From contig SFPC01000031.1 in NCBI GenBank assembly GCA_004552195.1, positions 1 to 19,509 on the forward strand: a DNA stretch of 19,509 bases, written 5' to 3'. Positions 6,771-14,327 of this stretch are shown piece after piece. How positions within the stretch are numbered: position 1 is the first letter of the stretch; each line of letters begins with the position of its first letter. Under the pieces are notes generated by a model. The model was not told the DNA's origin. It did not search any database and saw nothing but the letters and a program-made list of their open reading frames with translations. The position numbers and the translations under genes were made by a program. The stretch is from Bacteroidales bacterium (GTDB lineage: Bacteria; Bacteroidota; Bacteroidia; Bacteroidales; Bacteroidaceae).

Positions 6771-8546
6771 TCAACTTCGCCATTTCCATTTTGGCTTTTT
6801 CTCTTCGTCAATGGCAAAGGTATGTATTTGCCATGCGGCCTGGACGGGTCGAGGAACAGAAGCCGTGAAGGTGGTTTGTAACCAGCGGGTGCGGAATGCA
6901 GAAAGTGCTTGCTTCTTTTCTTTCCCTTTTTTCTCCACTTGTGGAAAAGCTTTTCCTGCTTCCAGTACGAAAGTGGCTTGCTTTACGGCCGGGTCTGTTT
7001 GGTTGACATAAGCAGCTGCTTCATTCTCGTCCAGAATGTCTGCCACGATGGCCGCAGAGATGTAGCTGTAGAGCAGTTTGTGCGAACGCTGTATCATCAG
7101 GTTTCTGCGCTTCAGCCCGGCTTTGGAGGCAAAGTTGACGAAGTCTTCAACCAATCCCTTGCGTTTCAGCACTTTTTCCAAAGACGGCAAGTCCTCGCAT
7201 TGGGTCAGCTGCTTACGATGCTTGTCTACGAAATCGTAAGCGTATTGGAATATGAGCCCGTTGAAGTAAGCGTCTTTGAAGTAGGAGGTGATGCCGGTTG
7301 TATCGCGGGCAATGAAGACATCCGGCACGATGCCGCCTCCGCCATAGACCGTTCGGCCCAAACGTGTTTTATATTCGTTGCCGGAGTTGCGGATGCTGTC
7401 GGCCGAATAGTATTCTCCGTGTTCGGCACGCAGCAACAGGTCGGCTTCGTATTCGTCCTCCTCGCCTGGTTTGTATGGCTTTTGCACGCAGCGGCCGGAG
7501 GGGGTGTAGTAGCGGGCAGTGGTCAGGCGTATCATGGAGCCATCGGGAAACTCAATGGGCACTTGCACCAAACCTTTGCCGAAAGAGCGGCGGCCAATGA
7601 TGGTGCCTCGGTCGTTGTCCTGAATGGCGCCGGCAAAGATTTCGCTGGCCGAAGCAGAAGTTTCGTCCACCAGTACCACCAAGGGCATGGTTTGATAAGT
7701 TCCTCTACCGTCGGTGCGGTATTCGTGGCGGGGCGACTTACGACCTTCCGTATAAACAATCAAGGCGTTCTTGGGCAAGAACTCGTTGGCGATTTGCGTG
7801 GCTGTTTCCATGTAACCGCCGGGGTTGCCGCGCAGGTCTATCATGAGCTGTTCAAATCCTTGTGCCTGAAGGTTGGCCAGCGCGGCCAAGAACTCGGCAT
7901 AGGTGGTGTCGCCAAAGCTGCTTATCCGGATGTAACCGGTGGTGGGCGTTACCATATAGGCGGCATCAACTGTGCGAACGGGCACGTCGCCGCGGATAAT
8001 GTTGAATCTTTGCAAAGTGGCCTTTCCGGCTCTTTTTACCTCCAACCGGGCTTCCGTACCTTTGGGGCCTTTCAACCTTTTCATGGTTCCGTCGTTGGTG
8101 ATGGTATCGCCAATGTACGTTTCTCCATTGATGCGCACGATGCGGTCGCCGGCAAGTAAACCCACACTTTCGGCAGGGCCGCCTTTAATGACTTTCACCA
8201 CGCGGATGGTGTCTTGAAAGAGGGTGAACTGTACGCCGATGCCGGAGAAGCTGCCTCGCAGTTCCTGTGTGGAGGCTTCCACCTCTTCGGCGGGGATATA
8301 GGTGGAGTGGGGGTCGAGCTCTTTGAGCAGTTGGGGCAAAGAACGTTCCACCAACTGCGGAATGTTGACGGAGTCGACGTATTGGTCGTCAATCAGGTGG
8401 AAGAGGTCCATCACCTTGTTGCTGGAATTGTTGATAATGGCCAGCCGGTTGCCGGAGAAGTGGTTGGCAAAAAAACTTCCGGTCAGGATGCCGGCCACCA
8501 CTCCCAAGGAGATGAACAATGGTACAAAACTCTTATTTTGCGACAT
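6771..8546 (-). CDS. S41-family C-terminal processing protease (CtpA/Tsp-like)
   Basis: The 591-residue protein has an N-terminal hydrophobic segment (FVPLFISLGVVAGILTGSFF, 7-26) acting as signal anchor, then LLKELDPHSTYIP (73-85), a PDZ domain (about 95-175) with GSFSGIGVQF (98-107) and GPAESVGLLAGDRIVRING (123-141), and the S41 catalytic domain. TSASASEIFAGA (296-307) supplies the nucleophile, which I place at S299, and SFGKG (321-325) the general base K324, 25 residues later as in Tsp and CtpB. Such proteases cleave proteins near their C termini in the periplasm, in envelope quality control or lipoprotein processing. The region after about 450 is less conserved and ends in a basic KKPKWKWRS tail. 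It lies 85 bases after the deaminase gene; I see no strong promoter in that gap. Confidence 0.95.
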   Translation of the reverse strand: MSQNKSFVPLFISLGVVAGILTGSFFANHFSGNRLAIINNSSNKVMDLFHLIDDQYVDSVNIPQLVERSLPQLLKELDPHSTYIPAEEVEASTQELRGSFSGIGVQFTLFQDTIRVVKVIKGGPAESVGLLAGDRIVRINGETYIGDTITNDGTMKRLKGPKGTEARLEVKRAGKATLQRFNIIRGDVPVRTVDAAYMVTPTTGYIRISSFGDTTYAEFLAALANLQAQGFEQLMIDLRGNPGGYMETATQIANEFLPKNALIVYTEGRKSPRHEYRTDGRGTYQTMPLVVLVDETSASASEIFAGAIQDNDRGTIIGRRSFGKGLVQVPIEFPDGSMIRLTTARYYTPSGRCVQKPYKPGEEDEYEADLLLRAEHGEYYSADSIRNSGNEYKTRLGRTVYGGGGIVPDVFIARDTTGITSYFKDAYFNGLIFQYAYDFVDKHRKQLTQCEDLPSLEKVLKRKGLVEDFVNFASKAGLKRRNLMIQRSHKLLYSYISAAIVADILDENEAAAYVNQTDPAVKQATFVLEAGKAFPQVEKKGKEKKQALSAFRTRWLQTTFTASVPRPVQAAWQIHTFAIDEEKKPKWKWRS

Positions 8547-8631
8547 GAGTGTGAAGTTGCTGTGAAACTGTATAAATAAGTGCTCTTTAGCTTATGGATA
8601 GTTTGGAAAAGGAATGGGGGAAGCAGCCTCG

Positions 8632-9054
8632 TTATTCTTCCAATTCGATATGCTCTACTTCAATACCGGCTTTCTTCAACAAATCAATGCCGTCCGTCAG
8701 TCGGTAGCTTCGGGCGTAGACTACGCGCACGATGCCGGCTTGAATGATGAGCTTGGCGCATTCTATGCAAGGCGCATCGGTAACGTAGAGCGTGGCACCG
8801 TCAGAGTTGTTTCCGGAGCGGGCAATTTTTGTGATGGCATTGGCTTCGGCGTGCAATACGTAGGGCAGTGTCAGTCCGTCTTCCCCTTCGCACACATTGG
8901 GAAAGCCGGAGGGGGTGCCGTTGTAGCCATCGCTGATAATCATATTGCCTTTGACTATCAAAGCCCCTACTTGGCGGCGTGTACAATAAGAGTTTTCTGC
9001 CCAAATGCGTGCCATGCGCAAATAGCGGCAATCTAAAAGTGAAGCTTTGTTCAT
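8632..9054 (-). CDS. dCMP deaminase-family protein (ComE-B-like cytidine/deoxycytidylate deaminase)
   Basis: The 140-residue protein has the zinc-binding deaminase signature: HAEANAI (68-74), with zinc ligand H68 and proton-shuttle E70, and APCIECAKLI (94-103), with zinc ligands C96 and C99. SDGYNGTPSGF (41-51) and CEGEDG (55-60) are typical of deoxycytidylate deaminases. The enzyme turns dCMP into dUMP, the precursor of dTMP. A folate-metabolism gene lies two genes downstream, but this may be coincidence. It starts 96 bases after the peptidase stop on the same strand. The leader just before the start is pyrimidine-rich with no Shine-Dalgarno sequence. Substrate (dCMP or another cytidine compound) is a family inference. 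Confidence 0.92.
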   Translation of the reverse strand: MNKASLLDCRYLRMARIWAENSYCTRRQVGALIVKGNMIISDGYNGTPSGFPNVCEGEDGLTLPYVLHAEANAITKIARSGNNSDGATLYVTDAPCIECAKLIIQAGIVRVVYARSYRLTDGIDLLKKAGIEVEHIELEE

Positions 9055-9150
9055 AAGTGAATGCTGAAAAGGGAAGAGGCTGTTCGTTTCACCGGAGAGG
9101 GGAAAGGTGGCGCGAGGGGAATGGGTAAGTGAAACCCTTAATCCTGGGAG

Positions 9151-11250
9151 TTAATCCTGCTTTGGACTCACTCCGTCGCGTTCCAGCAAGGCATTAATGC
9201 GAGGTTCGCGTCCTCTGAAGCGCAGGTAAAGCTCCATGGGGTGAACTGTTCCGCCGGGAGCCAGGATGCACGTTCTGAATCGGCGGGCTGTTTCTTCGTT
9301 GAAGATGCCCTCTTCGCGGAACATGGCGAATGCGTCCGCATCCAGCACTTCGGCCCATTTGTAGCTGTAATATCCGGCGGCATATCCGCCCGACATGATG
9401 TGGCTGAATTGCACGGCCATGCAGGAGTCCGCCACCTGTGGCATCAATCGCACGGCTTCCCAAGCCTGTTCTTCAAATGCTTTGACGTTTTCGGGAAAAG
9501 CTTCCTGCAAGGTATAGCAAGCCATGTCGAGCAAGCCGAAGCTGACCTGACGGATGCACTGGTAGGCGGCTTGGAAGGTACGAGCCCGACGGATGCGGTC
9601 AATGTACTCTTGCGGAAGTGTCGCACCTGTCTGATAATGACGGGCAAAGGTATGTAGAAACTCCGGCTCAGTGGCATAATTTTCCATGAATTGGGAGGGA
9701 AGTTCCACAAAATCCCAATAAACAGAGGTTCCGCTCAGCGCTTCATAGTGTGTCATGGCGAAAATGCCATGGAGCGCATGGCCGAACTCGTGCAGGAAGG
9801 TTTCTACCTCGCCGAGGGAGAGCAGGGCCGGTGTGTCGGCTGCGGGCTTGGTGAAGTTGGTGGTGATGCTTACGACGGGGCGTACAGAGTTTTCCGGCGT
9901 AACAGTTTCGTTCGTCGGCAGGTCGCAGTGCTCGCTGCGGTAGTTGGTCATCCATGCTCCTCCCTGTTTCCCCTTGCGCGGGAAGAAGTCGGTCAGCAGC
10001 ACGGCCAAGAGGCTGTGATCACGGTCGTAAACGCGGTAGGCGGTAACGTCAGGGTGGTAAACCGGTATGCTGCGGTCCTCTTCAAACGTGATGCCGTAAA
10101 GACGGGTGGCCAGGTTGAAAACACCCTGTTTCACGCTGCCCAGTTCTAAGTAGGGGCGAAGCATGTCCGGATCGTAATCGAACAAATCCTTCCTCAGCAG
10201 TTGGGAGTAATAAGCAAAATCCCAGGGCATGAGCACAAAGTCCTTTCCTTCCAGGCTTTGTGCCTTTTCTGCCACGGCCTGCACTTCCTTACGGGCCTCA
10301 GGCAGATAGCTGTCGGTCAACTCGTGGAGCAAGTTGTACACTTTTTCGGTAGTTCCTGCCATGCGGCGGCGCAGGGCGTAAGCTGCGAAGTGCGGATAGC
10401 CCAACAATGCAGCCAGTTCCCGGCGCAGGTTGACCAAGTCGCGCACCGTTTGGAAATTGTTCTGCTCATCCTGGTGCGTACACCGCGAATGATAGGCTCG
10501 ATACATTTTCTCGCGCAGGTCGCGGCGTGCGGCGTAAGTCATGAAAGGGATAAAGCTCGGTGCATGGAGCGTGAACACCCATCCGTCCAGCCCTCGGTCC
10601 GTTGCTTCTTGAGCAGCAGCTTGACGGTGCATTTCCGGAATACCTTCAAGAGCCTGTTCTTCTTGCAGGTGCAGGAAGAAAGCATTGGTATCTTTCAATA
10701 GGTGGTTTGAAAAGCGGATGGTGGCGGCTGCCAGTTGGCGGGATATTTCTCGGAAACGCGCTTTTCCCGCAGCGTCCAGCGTGGCACCGGAACGTTCAAA
10801 GCCTTCGTAAGTTTTTTCTAACAGTTTGCGGTCTTCCGAAGTCAAGTGGGCCGGCGGATTGTCGTAAACCGCTTTGACGCGGGCAAACAACTTTTCGTTC
10901 AGCATGATGTTGTTGCTGTGCTCGGACAGCAATGGAGTCATTTCCTCGGCCAGACTGTCCAGGTCGTCGTTTGTTTCTGCATCAAGCAAGTTGTACATCA
11001 CGGTGGTGGCGCGTTCCAAACCTTGGCCAGAATGTTCGAGTGCAACAATCGTATTCTCAAACGTGGGAGCTTCCGGATTGTTAGCTATGCGTTCCACCTC
11101 TTCCATCTCCTTGTCTGTTTCCTGTTTTATCAAGTTGCGTAGGCGTTCATGCGGTTCCTGCTCGCAAGCCGGCAGTTGAAATCCCTCTTTCAGTGCCAGT
11201 TGCCATTGCTGGTCGTCAAGGAGTTGTGAGGATAGGAAATCTTGTATCAT
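9151..11250 (-). CDS. M3-family zinc oligopeptidase (Dcp/oligopeptidase A type)
   Basis: The 699-residue length fits Dcp and oligopeptidase A. The zinc site is HEFGH (487-491) inside VETFLHEFGHALHGIF, with the third ligand glutamate in DFVELPSQ (about E516). GGYAAGYYSYKWAE (621-634) is the conserved tyrosine-rich substrate-binding loop. The N-terminal half is helical and contains NNPEAPTFENTIVALE (57-72), typical of the family. It lacks a signal peptide and so should act in the cytoplasm, trimming short peptides either as a peptidyl dipeptidase or as an endo-oligopeptidase; sequence alone does not separate these. The 87 bases before the start contain no C on the plus strand, so the mRNA leader has no G. 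At the stop codon a 9-bp repeat (9138-9146 and 9151-9159) duplicates the last two codons and stop. Confidence 0.95.
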   Translation of the reverse strand: MIQDFLSSQLLDDQQWQLALKEGFQLPACEQEPHERLRNLIKQETDKEMEEVERIANNPEAPTFENTIVALEHSGQGLERATTVMYNLLDAETNDDLDSLAEEMTPLLSEHSNNIMLNEKLFARVKAVYDNPPAHLTSEDRKLLEKTYEGFERSGATLDAAGKARFREISRQLAAATIRFSNHLLKDTNAFFLHLQEEQALEGIPEMHRQAAAQEATDRGLDGWVFTLHAPSFIPFMTYAARRDLREKMYRAYHSRCTHQDEQNNFQTVRDLVNLRRELAALLGYPHFAAYALRRRMAGTTEKVYNLLHELTDSYLPEARKEVQAVAEKAQSLEGKDFVLMPWDFAYYSQLLRKDLFDYDPDMLRPYLELGSVKQGVFNLATRLYGITFEEDRSIPVYHPDVTAYRVYDRDHSLLAVLLTDFFPRKGKQGGAWMTNYRSEHCDLPTNETVTPENSVRPVVSITTNFTKPAADTPALLSLGEVETFLHEFGHALHGIFAMTHYEALSGTSVYWDFVELPSQFMENYATEPEFLHTFARHYQTGATLPQEYIDRIRRARTFQAAYQCIRQVSFGLLDMACYTLQEAFPENVKAFEEQAWEAVRLMPQVADSCMAVQFSHIMSGGYAAGYYSYKWAEVLDADAFAMFREEGIFNEETARRFRTCILAPGGTVHPMELYLRFRGREPRINALLERDGVSPKQD

Positions 11251-11337
11251 GTTGTATAGGGAAAAGAGAAGTGGAAAAGTAAAGAGTGGGGGATGGAAAG
11301 TAAGGAGTGGAGAGAGGGGGAGAGTGGGAGAGGTTTA
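11251..11337 (-). other. G-free, pyrimidine-rich leader before the oligopeptidase
   Basis: All 87 bases are free of C on the plus strand and most are purines, so the transcript would be a C/U-rich leader with some A and no G. No Shine-Dalgarno pairing or G-C structure is possible within it. It directly abuts the start codon at 11250. Confidence 0.5.
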
Positions 11338-11397
11338 CCCCATCTGATAAGCGAATGTGGAAACCTTATCATCCTATCATCTCATCTCGCCCCGCGT

Positions 11398-12603
11398 TTA
11401 TTCATTCAGCCATTGCAGCATTTTTTCTATTTCAGCAAATTTGTCGCCTTCGTTCAGGGCCAGGTACACCTTATATAATAGGGGAGCCCATCGCTTTTGC
11501 GCTTGCGGAGCCAGTTTGCGGTATGCTTCCAAATAAGTTTCTGCTTGTCGGTAGAGCAATTGCTGTTGTTGTAAAGCCTTGCGGTATTTGTTGGTCGAAA
11601 CGCCAAGGGGCAATTCCACCTGTGCCGCTTTCCCCACATAGGCAGCGCCGATATAGTAGTGTGCTTCGGTGTTCGTGCTGTCTGCCTGCAACAGAAGCTG
11701 TCCCGTTGTGATGCAGTCGTCCAGTCGGACCAAGTTCAGTTGAGCCATACAGCGACCTGCGAGTGCCGACACGTCGGCCGAGTCCCGTTCGAGCTGAGTT
11801 TGTGCAATGTGCAGAACGGAAGTAAAGTCGCGTCGGGAAGCGTAGAGGTCGGCCAGGCGGGTGAAGAACAAAGTGTGTTGCGGGTAAGCCGCCATTCCCT
11901 CTTGCAACCAATGGCGATATTGCGCCGTGTCGTTTTCCGCTTCGGCGGTGTAGGTCAAACATTCCATCACCGTAGCCCTGGATGCGCTGTCCTCCAACGC
12001 TTGCTGTTCGTATCGGTGAACTTCGGCGTAGTTCTTGCAGTTAAAGGCTGCCGTCAGGTAGAGGCTTGACTGGATGACGGCCAGCCGGTTGGTCAGCTGG
12101 GCAGCTTTGCCCGTTTCCGTTTGCGGCAAGTCGATGCAAGTGCGCAGGTAACTCATGGCCTCCGGATATTTCTTCCGTTGGTAAAAGAAGATGGCCCCGG
12201 GATGTAAGTTAGGAAAATAGCGTTGTAGATAACTGACAGATGTCTTTTGCCATTTTGCCGGCGCGTTTTTGTTTTCCTGTTTCAGGTTGCGCCTGATGGA
12301 GTCTAACCGGGCAGCTTCTTGCACAATCTGTAGGGTGGTGTTGAAGAAAGCTACCGTGTCGTAGCTCCGTTTTAGGTAAAGTTTCGTGTTTTCACCATCG
12401 TTGAGGCCCTTGTAAGCCTCCATGCTGTACAGGCAGAGTTGGGCATCGTTTTTGTACAGCGAGTCCTGTCTGAGTTTGTTCACCTGATTTACCGCCTCTT
12501 TATAGTTTTTGGCTTTCAGTGCGGTATTCACAGGTTTGAATGCCCGTTGCGCTGCCATCGGCAGCGATATGATAAACAGAAGAGGAATAAATAATTTCAA
12601 CAC
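11398..12603 (-). CDS. Secreted tetratricopeptide-repeat protein, shorter paralogue
   Basis: The 401-residue protein begins with a signal peptide (MLKLFIPLLFIISLPMAAQ, cleavage probably near 18-19), so it is exported, probably to the periplasm. The mature part is helical with TPR-like units such as YPEAMSYLRTCIDL and a C-terminal block KLAPQAQKRWAPLLYKVY. That block matches ELTPNDAKRWASPLQMVY near the end of the next gene upstream (12836-14212), showing they are paralogues. TPR proteins usually hold protein partners; no enzymatic motif is visible and the partner is unknown. The gene is separated from its paralogue by an inverted-repeat region and from the peptidase by 147 bases. I do not know an established function. 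Confidence 0.85.
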   Translation of the reverse strand: MLKLFIPLLFIISLPMAAQRAFKPVNTALKAKNYKEAVNQVNKLRQDSLYKNDAQLCLYSMEAYKGLNDGENTKLYLKRSYDTVAFFNTTLQIVQEAARLDSIRRNLKQENKNAPAKWQKTSVSYLQRYFPNLHPGAIFFYQRKKYPEAMSYLRTCIDLPQTETGKAAQLTNRLAVIQSSLYLTAAFNCKNYAEVHRYEQQALEDSASRATVMECLTYTAEAENDTAQYRHWLQEGMAAYPQHTLFFTRLADLYASRRDFTSVLHIAQTQLERDSADVSALAGRCMAQLNLVRLDDCITTGQLLLQADSTNTEAHYYIGAAYVGKAAQVELPLGVSTNKYRKALQQQQLLYRQAETYLEAYRKLAPQAQKRWAPLLYKVYLALNEGDKFAEIEKMLQWLNE

Positions 12604-12662
12604 AGACGTTTAGTTTAGGTGGTTGGTGGGAAGGTCTTAGGTTATTGGCTTATGAGGTTTTA

Positions 12663-12817
12663 GGTTATGAGATTATGAGGTTATGGTCGCTTTGTTACCC
12701 GGTTATGAGGTTATGAAGTGACTGTTAAAACGGATACAATTTCCGCCGCTCCGTGAGTTACTTTATAACCTAATAACCAGATAACCTCATGACCTATAAC
12801 CTCATAATCTCATAGCC
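12663..12817. repeat. Nested inverted repeat built on a GGTTATGAG motif
   Basis: The gap between the two TPR genes is filled by copies of GGTTATGAG and related words on the left and their complements on the right. The outer arms (12663-12688 and 12791-12817) are complementary over about 26 bases with one mismatch and one extra base. Inner arms (12701-12714 and 12765-12778) match with one mismatch. The transcript would form a long two-level hairpin with a loop of about 50 bases (12715-12764). Role unknown: terminator, mRNA stabiliser or mobile repeat are all possible. Confidence 0.75.
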
Positions 12818-12835
12818 TGAAGTCGGACAATGTGC

Positions 12836-14212
12836 TTATTGTCTGTTGGCTTCTTCCAGCAGTTGGTCCATTTCCTGTGCCTTTTCCTTCATTTCCAGGC
12901 TGGAGTAAACCATCTGCAAGGGCGAAGCCCATCTTTTGGCATCGTTGGGTGTCAGTTCGCGGAGGTGTTCCAGGTAGGGGCGTGCCTTTTCGTAGTACTC
13001 CTTCACCGTGGCCAGCTCCTTGTCGTAGATAGCTTTTTCCTTCTTGTAGGCAGCTTCGCCCTTTCCTTCGATGCGGCGATTCGTACCGATGTACTTGAAC
13101 TTGCCCGACTGGCGTTGGTCGTAAATGTCGTTGATGTAGCATGTACCCATATTGAACAGTGCTTCTTCAAAGTCGGGGTCGATGGCCAGCGCCTTGCCGA
13201 AGCTCTCGCGAGCCTGGACATAGTCAGACTTCACGTTCAGCTCGATGGCACCCTTCATGAACCACGCCATCTTATCGTTCGGGTAGTCAGCCGTCAGCTT
13301 GTTGGCCAAGGTCGTAGCCTCGTCGATTTTCTTGTTCTGCATGTAGTAGTACATCAGGTTCTGCATGTACGAAGCCTTACCCGTGCGCTGCGAAGCCTCC
13401 ACCAGTGTGCGCTGCCAAGCGGCGGAGTCCTTCATTTCGCCGTAGGCATTGATTTTGATGAGGTACAGGTCGTGGATGCCCACGGTGTCCTTCAATGCTT
13501 CGTCGCAGCAGGCAATAGCCTTGTCCCAGTTCTTCAGGTGATAATTTTGCAGGGCCAGGTTAAAGCGTGCCGTGCTGTAAATCTTGGCACCGGCCTTGTA
13601 GATGGAGTCCACCTCGGCCGGCGTGAAGACAGCCGACTTGCTGGGCATCTCCACGAACTTCTGGAAGTAGTCCACACTCTCCTGCTTCTTGCCCATGGCA
13701 TCCATGAACGCGCCGCAGTTGTAGTAGAGCGTCGTGACTCCCAGGCTGCGCAGTTTGCAGTATTGGTCCACATACGGGTCGGCCTTCACCTTGCCCTTGG
13801 CGTTGGGCTTGTGGTTGTACGCTGCCGCAGCGTTGTAAAAGCCGATGATGTTGTCCACCCGTTGGCAGAACTGCAGCGTGTCAAAGGGCAGACCCTGCTG
13901 AGCGTTGTTCAGCACCACGTTGAACAGTTTGTCCTGCAACTGTCCGCTTTGCAGGTAGAGCAGGGCCAGCTTGTCGTTCTTCTGTTCCGCCTCGGCCTTG
14001 GCCGTTTCCTCCTTCAGGATTTTTTCGGCTTCGGCATACATGGCTTGAGCCTGTTCAAAGGCTTCGCTGTTGCGTTGCCCCATCAGGTTGTCGGCCTTCT
14101 GGATTTTGTCGTAGGCTTTCCATGAGCCCGGCTTGGAAGCAGGGGCTTGGGCGTTGCTCACGTTTGCGCAGAGAGCAAACAGAGCCAGACTGAATAAAAA
14201 CTTTTTCATCAT
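12836..14212 (-). CDS. Secreted tetratricopeptide-repeat protein, longer paralogue next to gyrA
   Basis: The 458-residue protein has a clear signal peptide (MMKKFLFSLALFALCANVSNAQ, cleavage near 20-22), so it is periplasmic or envelope-associated. The mature chain is rich in helical repeats: SVDYFQKFVEMP (179-190), NWDKAIACCDEAL (228-240) and the best TPR, QARESFGKALAIDPDFEEALFNMGTCY (333-359). A lysine/glutamate-rich segment (about 380-415, KGEAAYKKEKAIYDKELATV and onward) is probably coiled coil and is followed by the block LTPNDAKRWASPLQMVY (420-436) shared with the paralogue downstream. No catalytic motif is seen; a scaffolding role is a family inference. It starts 115 bases after the gyrA stop, and that gap carries a strong hairpin. 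Confidence 0.88.
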   Translation of the reverse strand: MMKKFLFSLALFALCANVSNAQAPASKPGSWKAYDKIQKADNLMGQRNSEAFEQAQAMYAEAEKILKEETAKAEAEQKNDKLALLYLQSGQLQDKLFNVVLNNAQQGLPFDTLQFCQRVDNIIGFYNAAAAYNHKPNAKGKVKADPYVDQYCKLRSLGVTTLYYNCGAFMDAMGKKQESVDYFQKFVEMPSKSAVFTPAEVDSIYKAGAKIYSTARFNLALQNYHLKNWDKAIACCDEALKDTVGIHDLYLIKINAYGEMKDSAAWQRTLVEASQRTGKASYMQNLMYYYMQNKKIDEATTLANKLTADYPNDKMAWFMKGAIELNVKSDYVQARESFGKALAIDPDFEEALFNMGTCYINDIYDQRQSGKFKYIGTNRRIEGKGEAAYKKEKAIYDKELATVKEYYEKARPYLEHLRELTPNDAKRWASPLQMVYSSLEMKEKAQEMDQLLEEANRQ

Positions 14213-14254
14213 AGATAGGGTTGAAAGGTTTATTTTTCAGATAAGGGAATGATG

Positions 14255-14311
14255 CCGGTTCCTCGGTGCAGCCGTGCGTAAAGGCTACCCTTGCTGCACC
14301 GCAGGAACCGG
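14255..14311 (-). promoter_or_regulatory. Strong 18-bp hairpin between gyrA and the TPR gene
   Basis: CCGGTTCCTCGGTGCAGC (14255-14272) is complementary to 14293-14311, 18 base pairs with a single bulged base. The 20-base loop contains, on the minus strand, AAGG-GTAG-CCTT, which can form a small nested stem. It begins 17 bases after the gyrA stop. No T run follows, so it may be a factor-dependent terminator, a processing or stability element, or a structured leader of the TPR gene. Confidence 0.65.
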
Positions 14312-14327
14312 TCAGTAATTGCTAAAC

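Noticed and set aside
6815..6822. TACCTTTG on the minus strand as a promoter for the cyclo-ligase
   Set aside because: It fits TAnnTTTG but lies inside the protease coding sequence, has no -33 partner, and such an 8-mer is expected by chance.
6909..8159. 416-residue plus-strand open frame
   Set aside because: Antisense shadow of the S41 protease, which has complete catalytic motifs.
12830..14125. 431-residue plus-strand open frame
   Set aside because: It is antisense to the signal-peptide TPR gene and has a translation rich in V, H, Q and L without any recognisable domain, as expected of a shadow frame.
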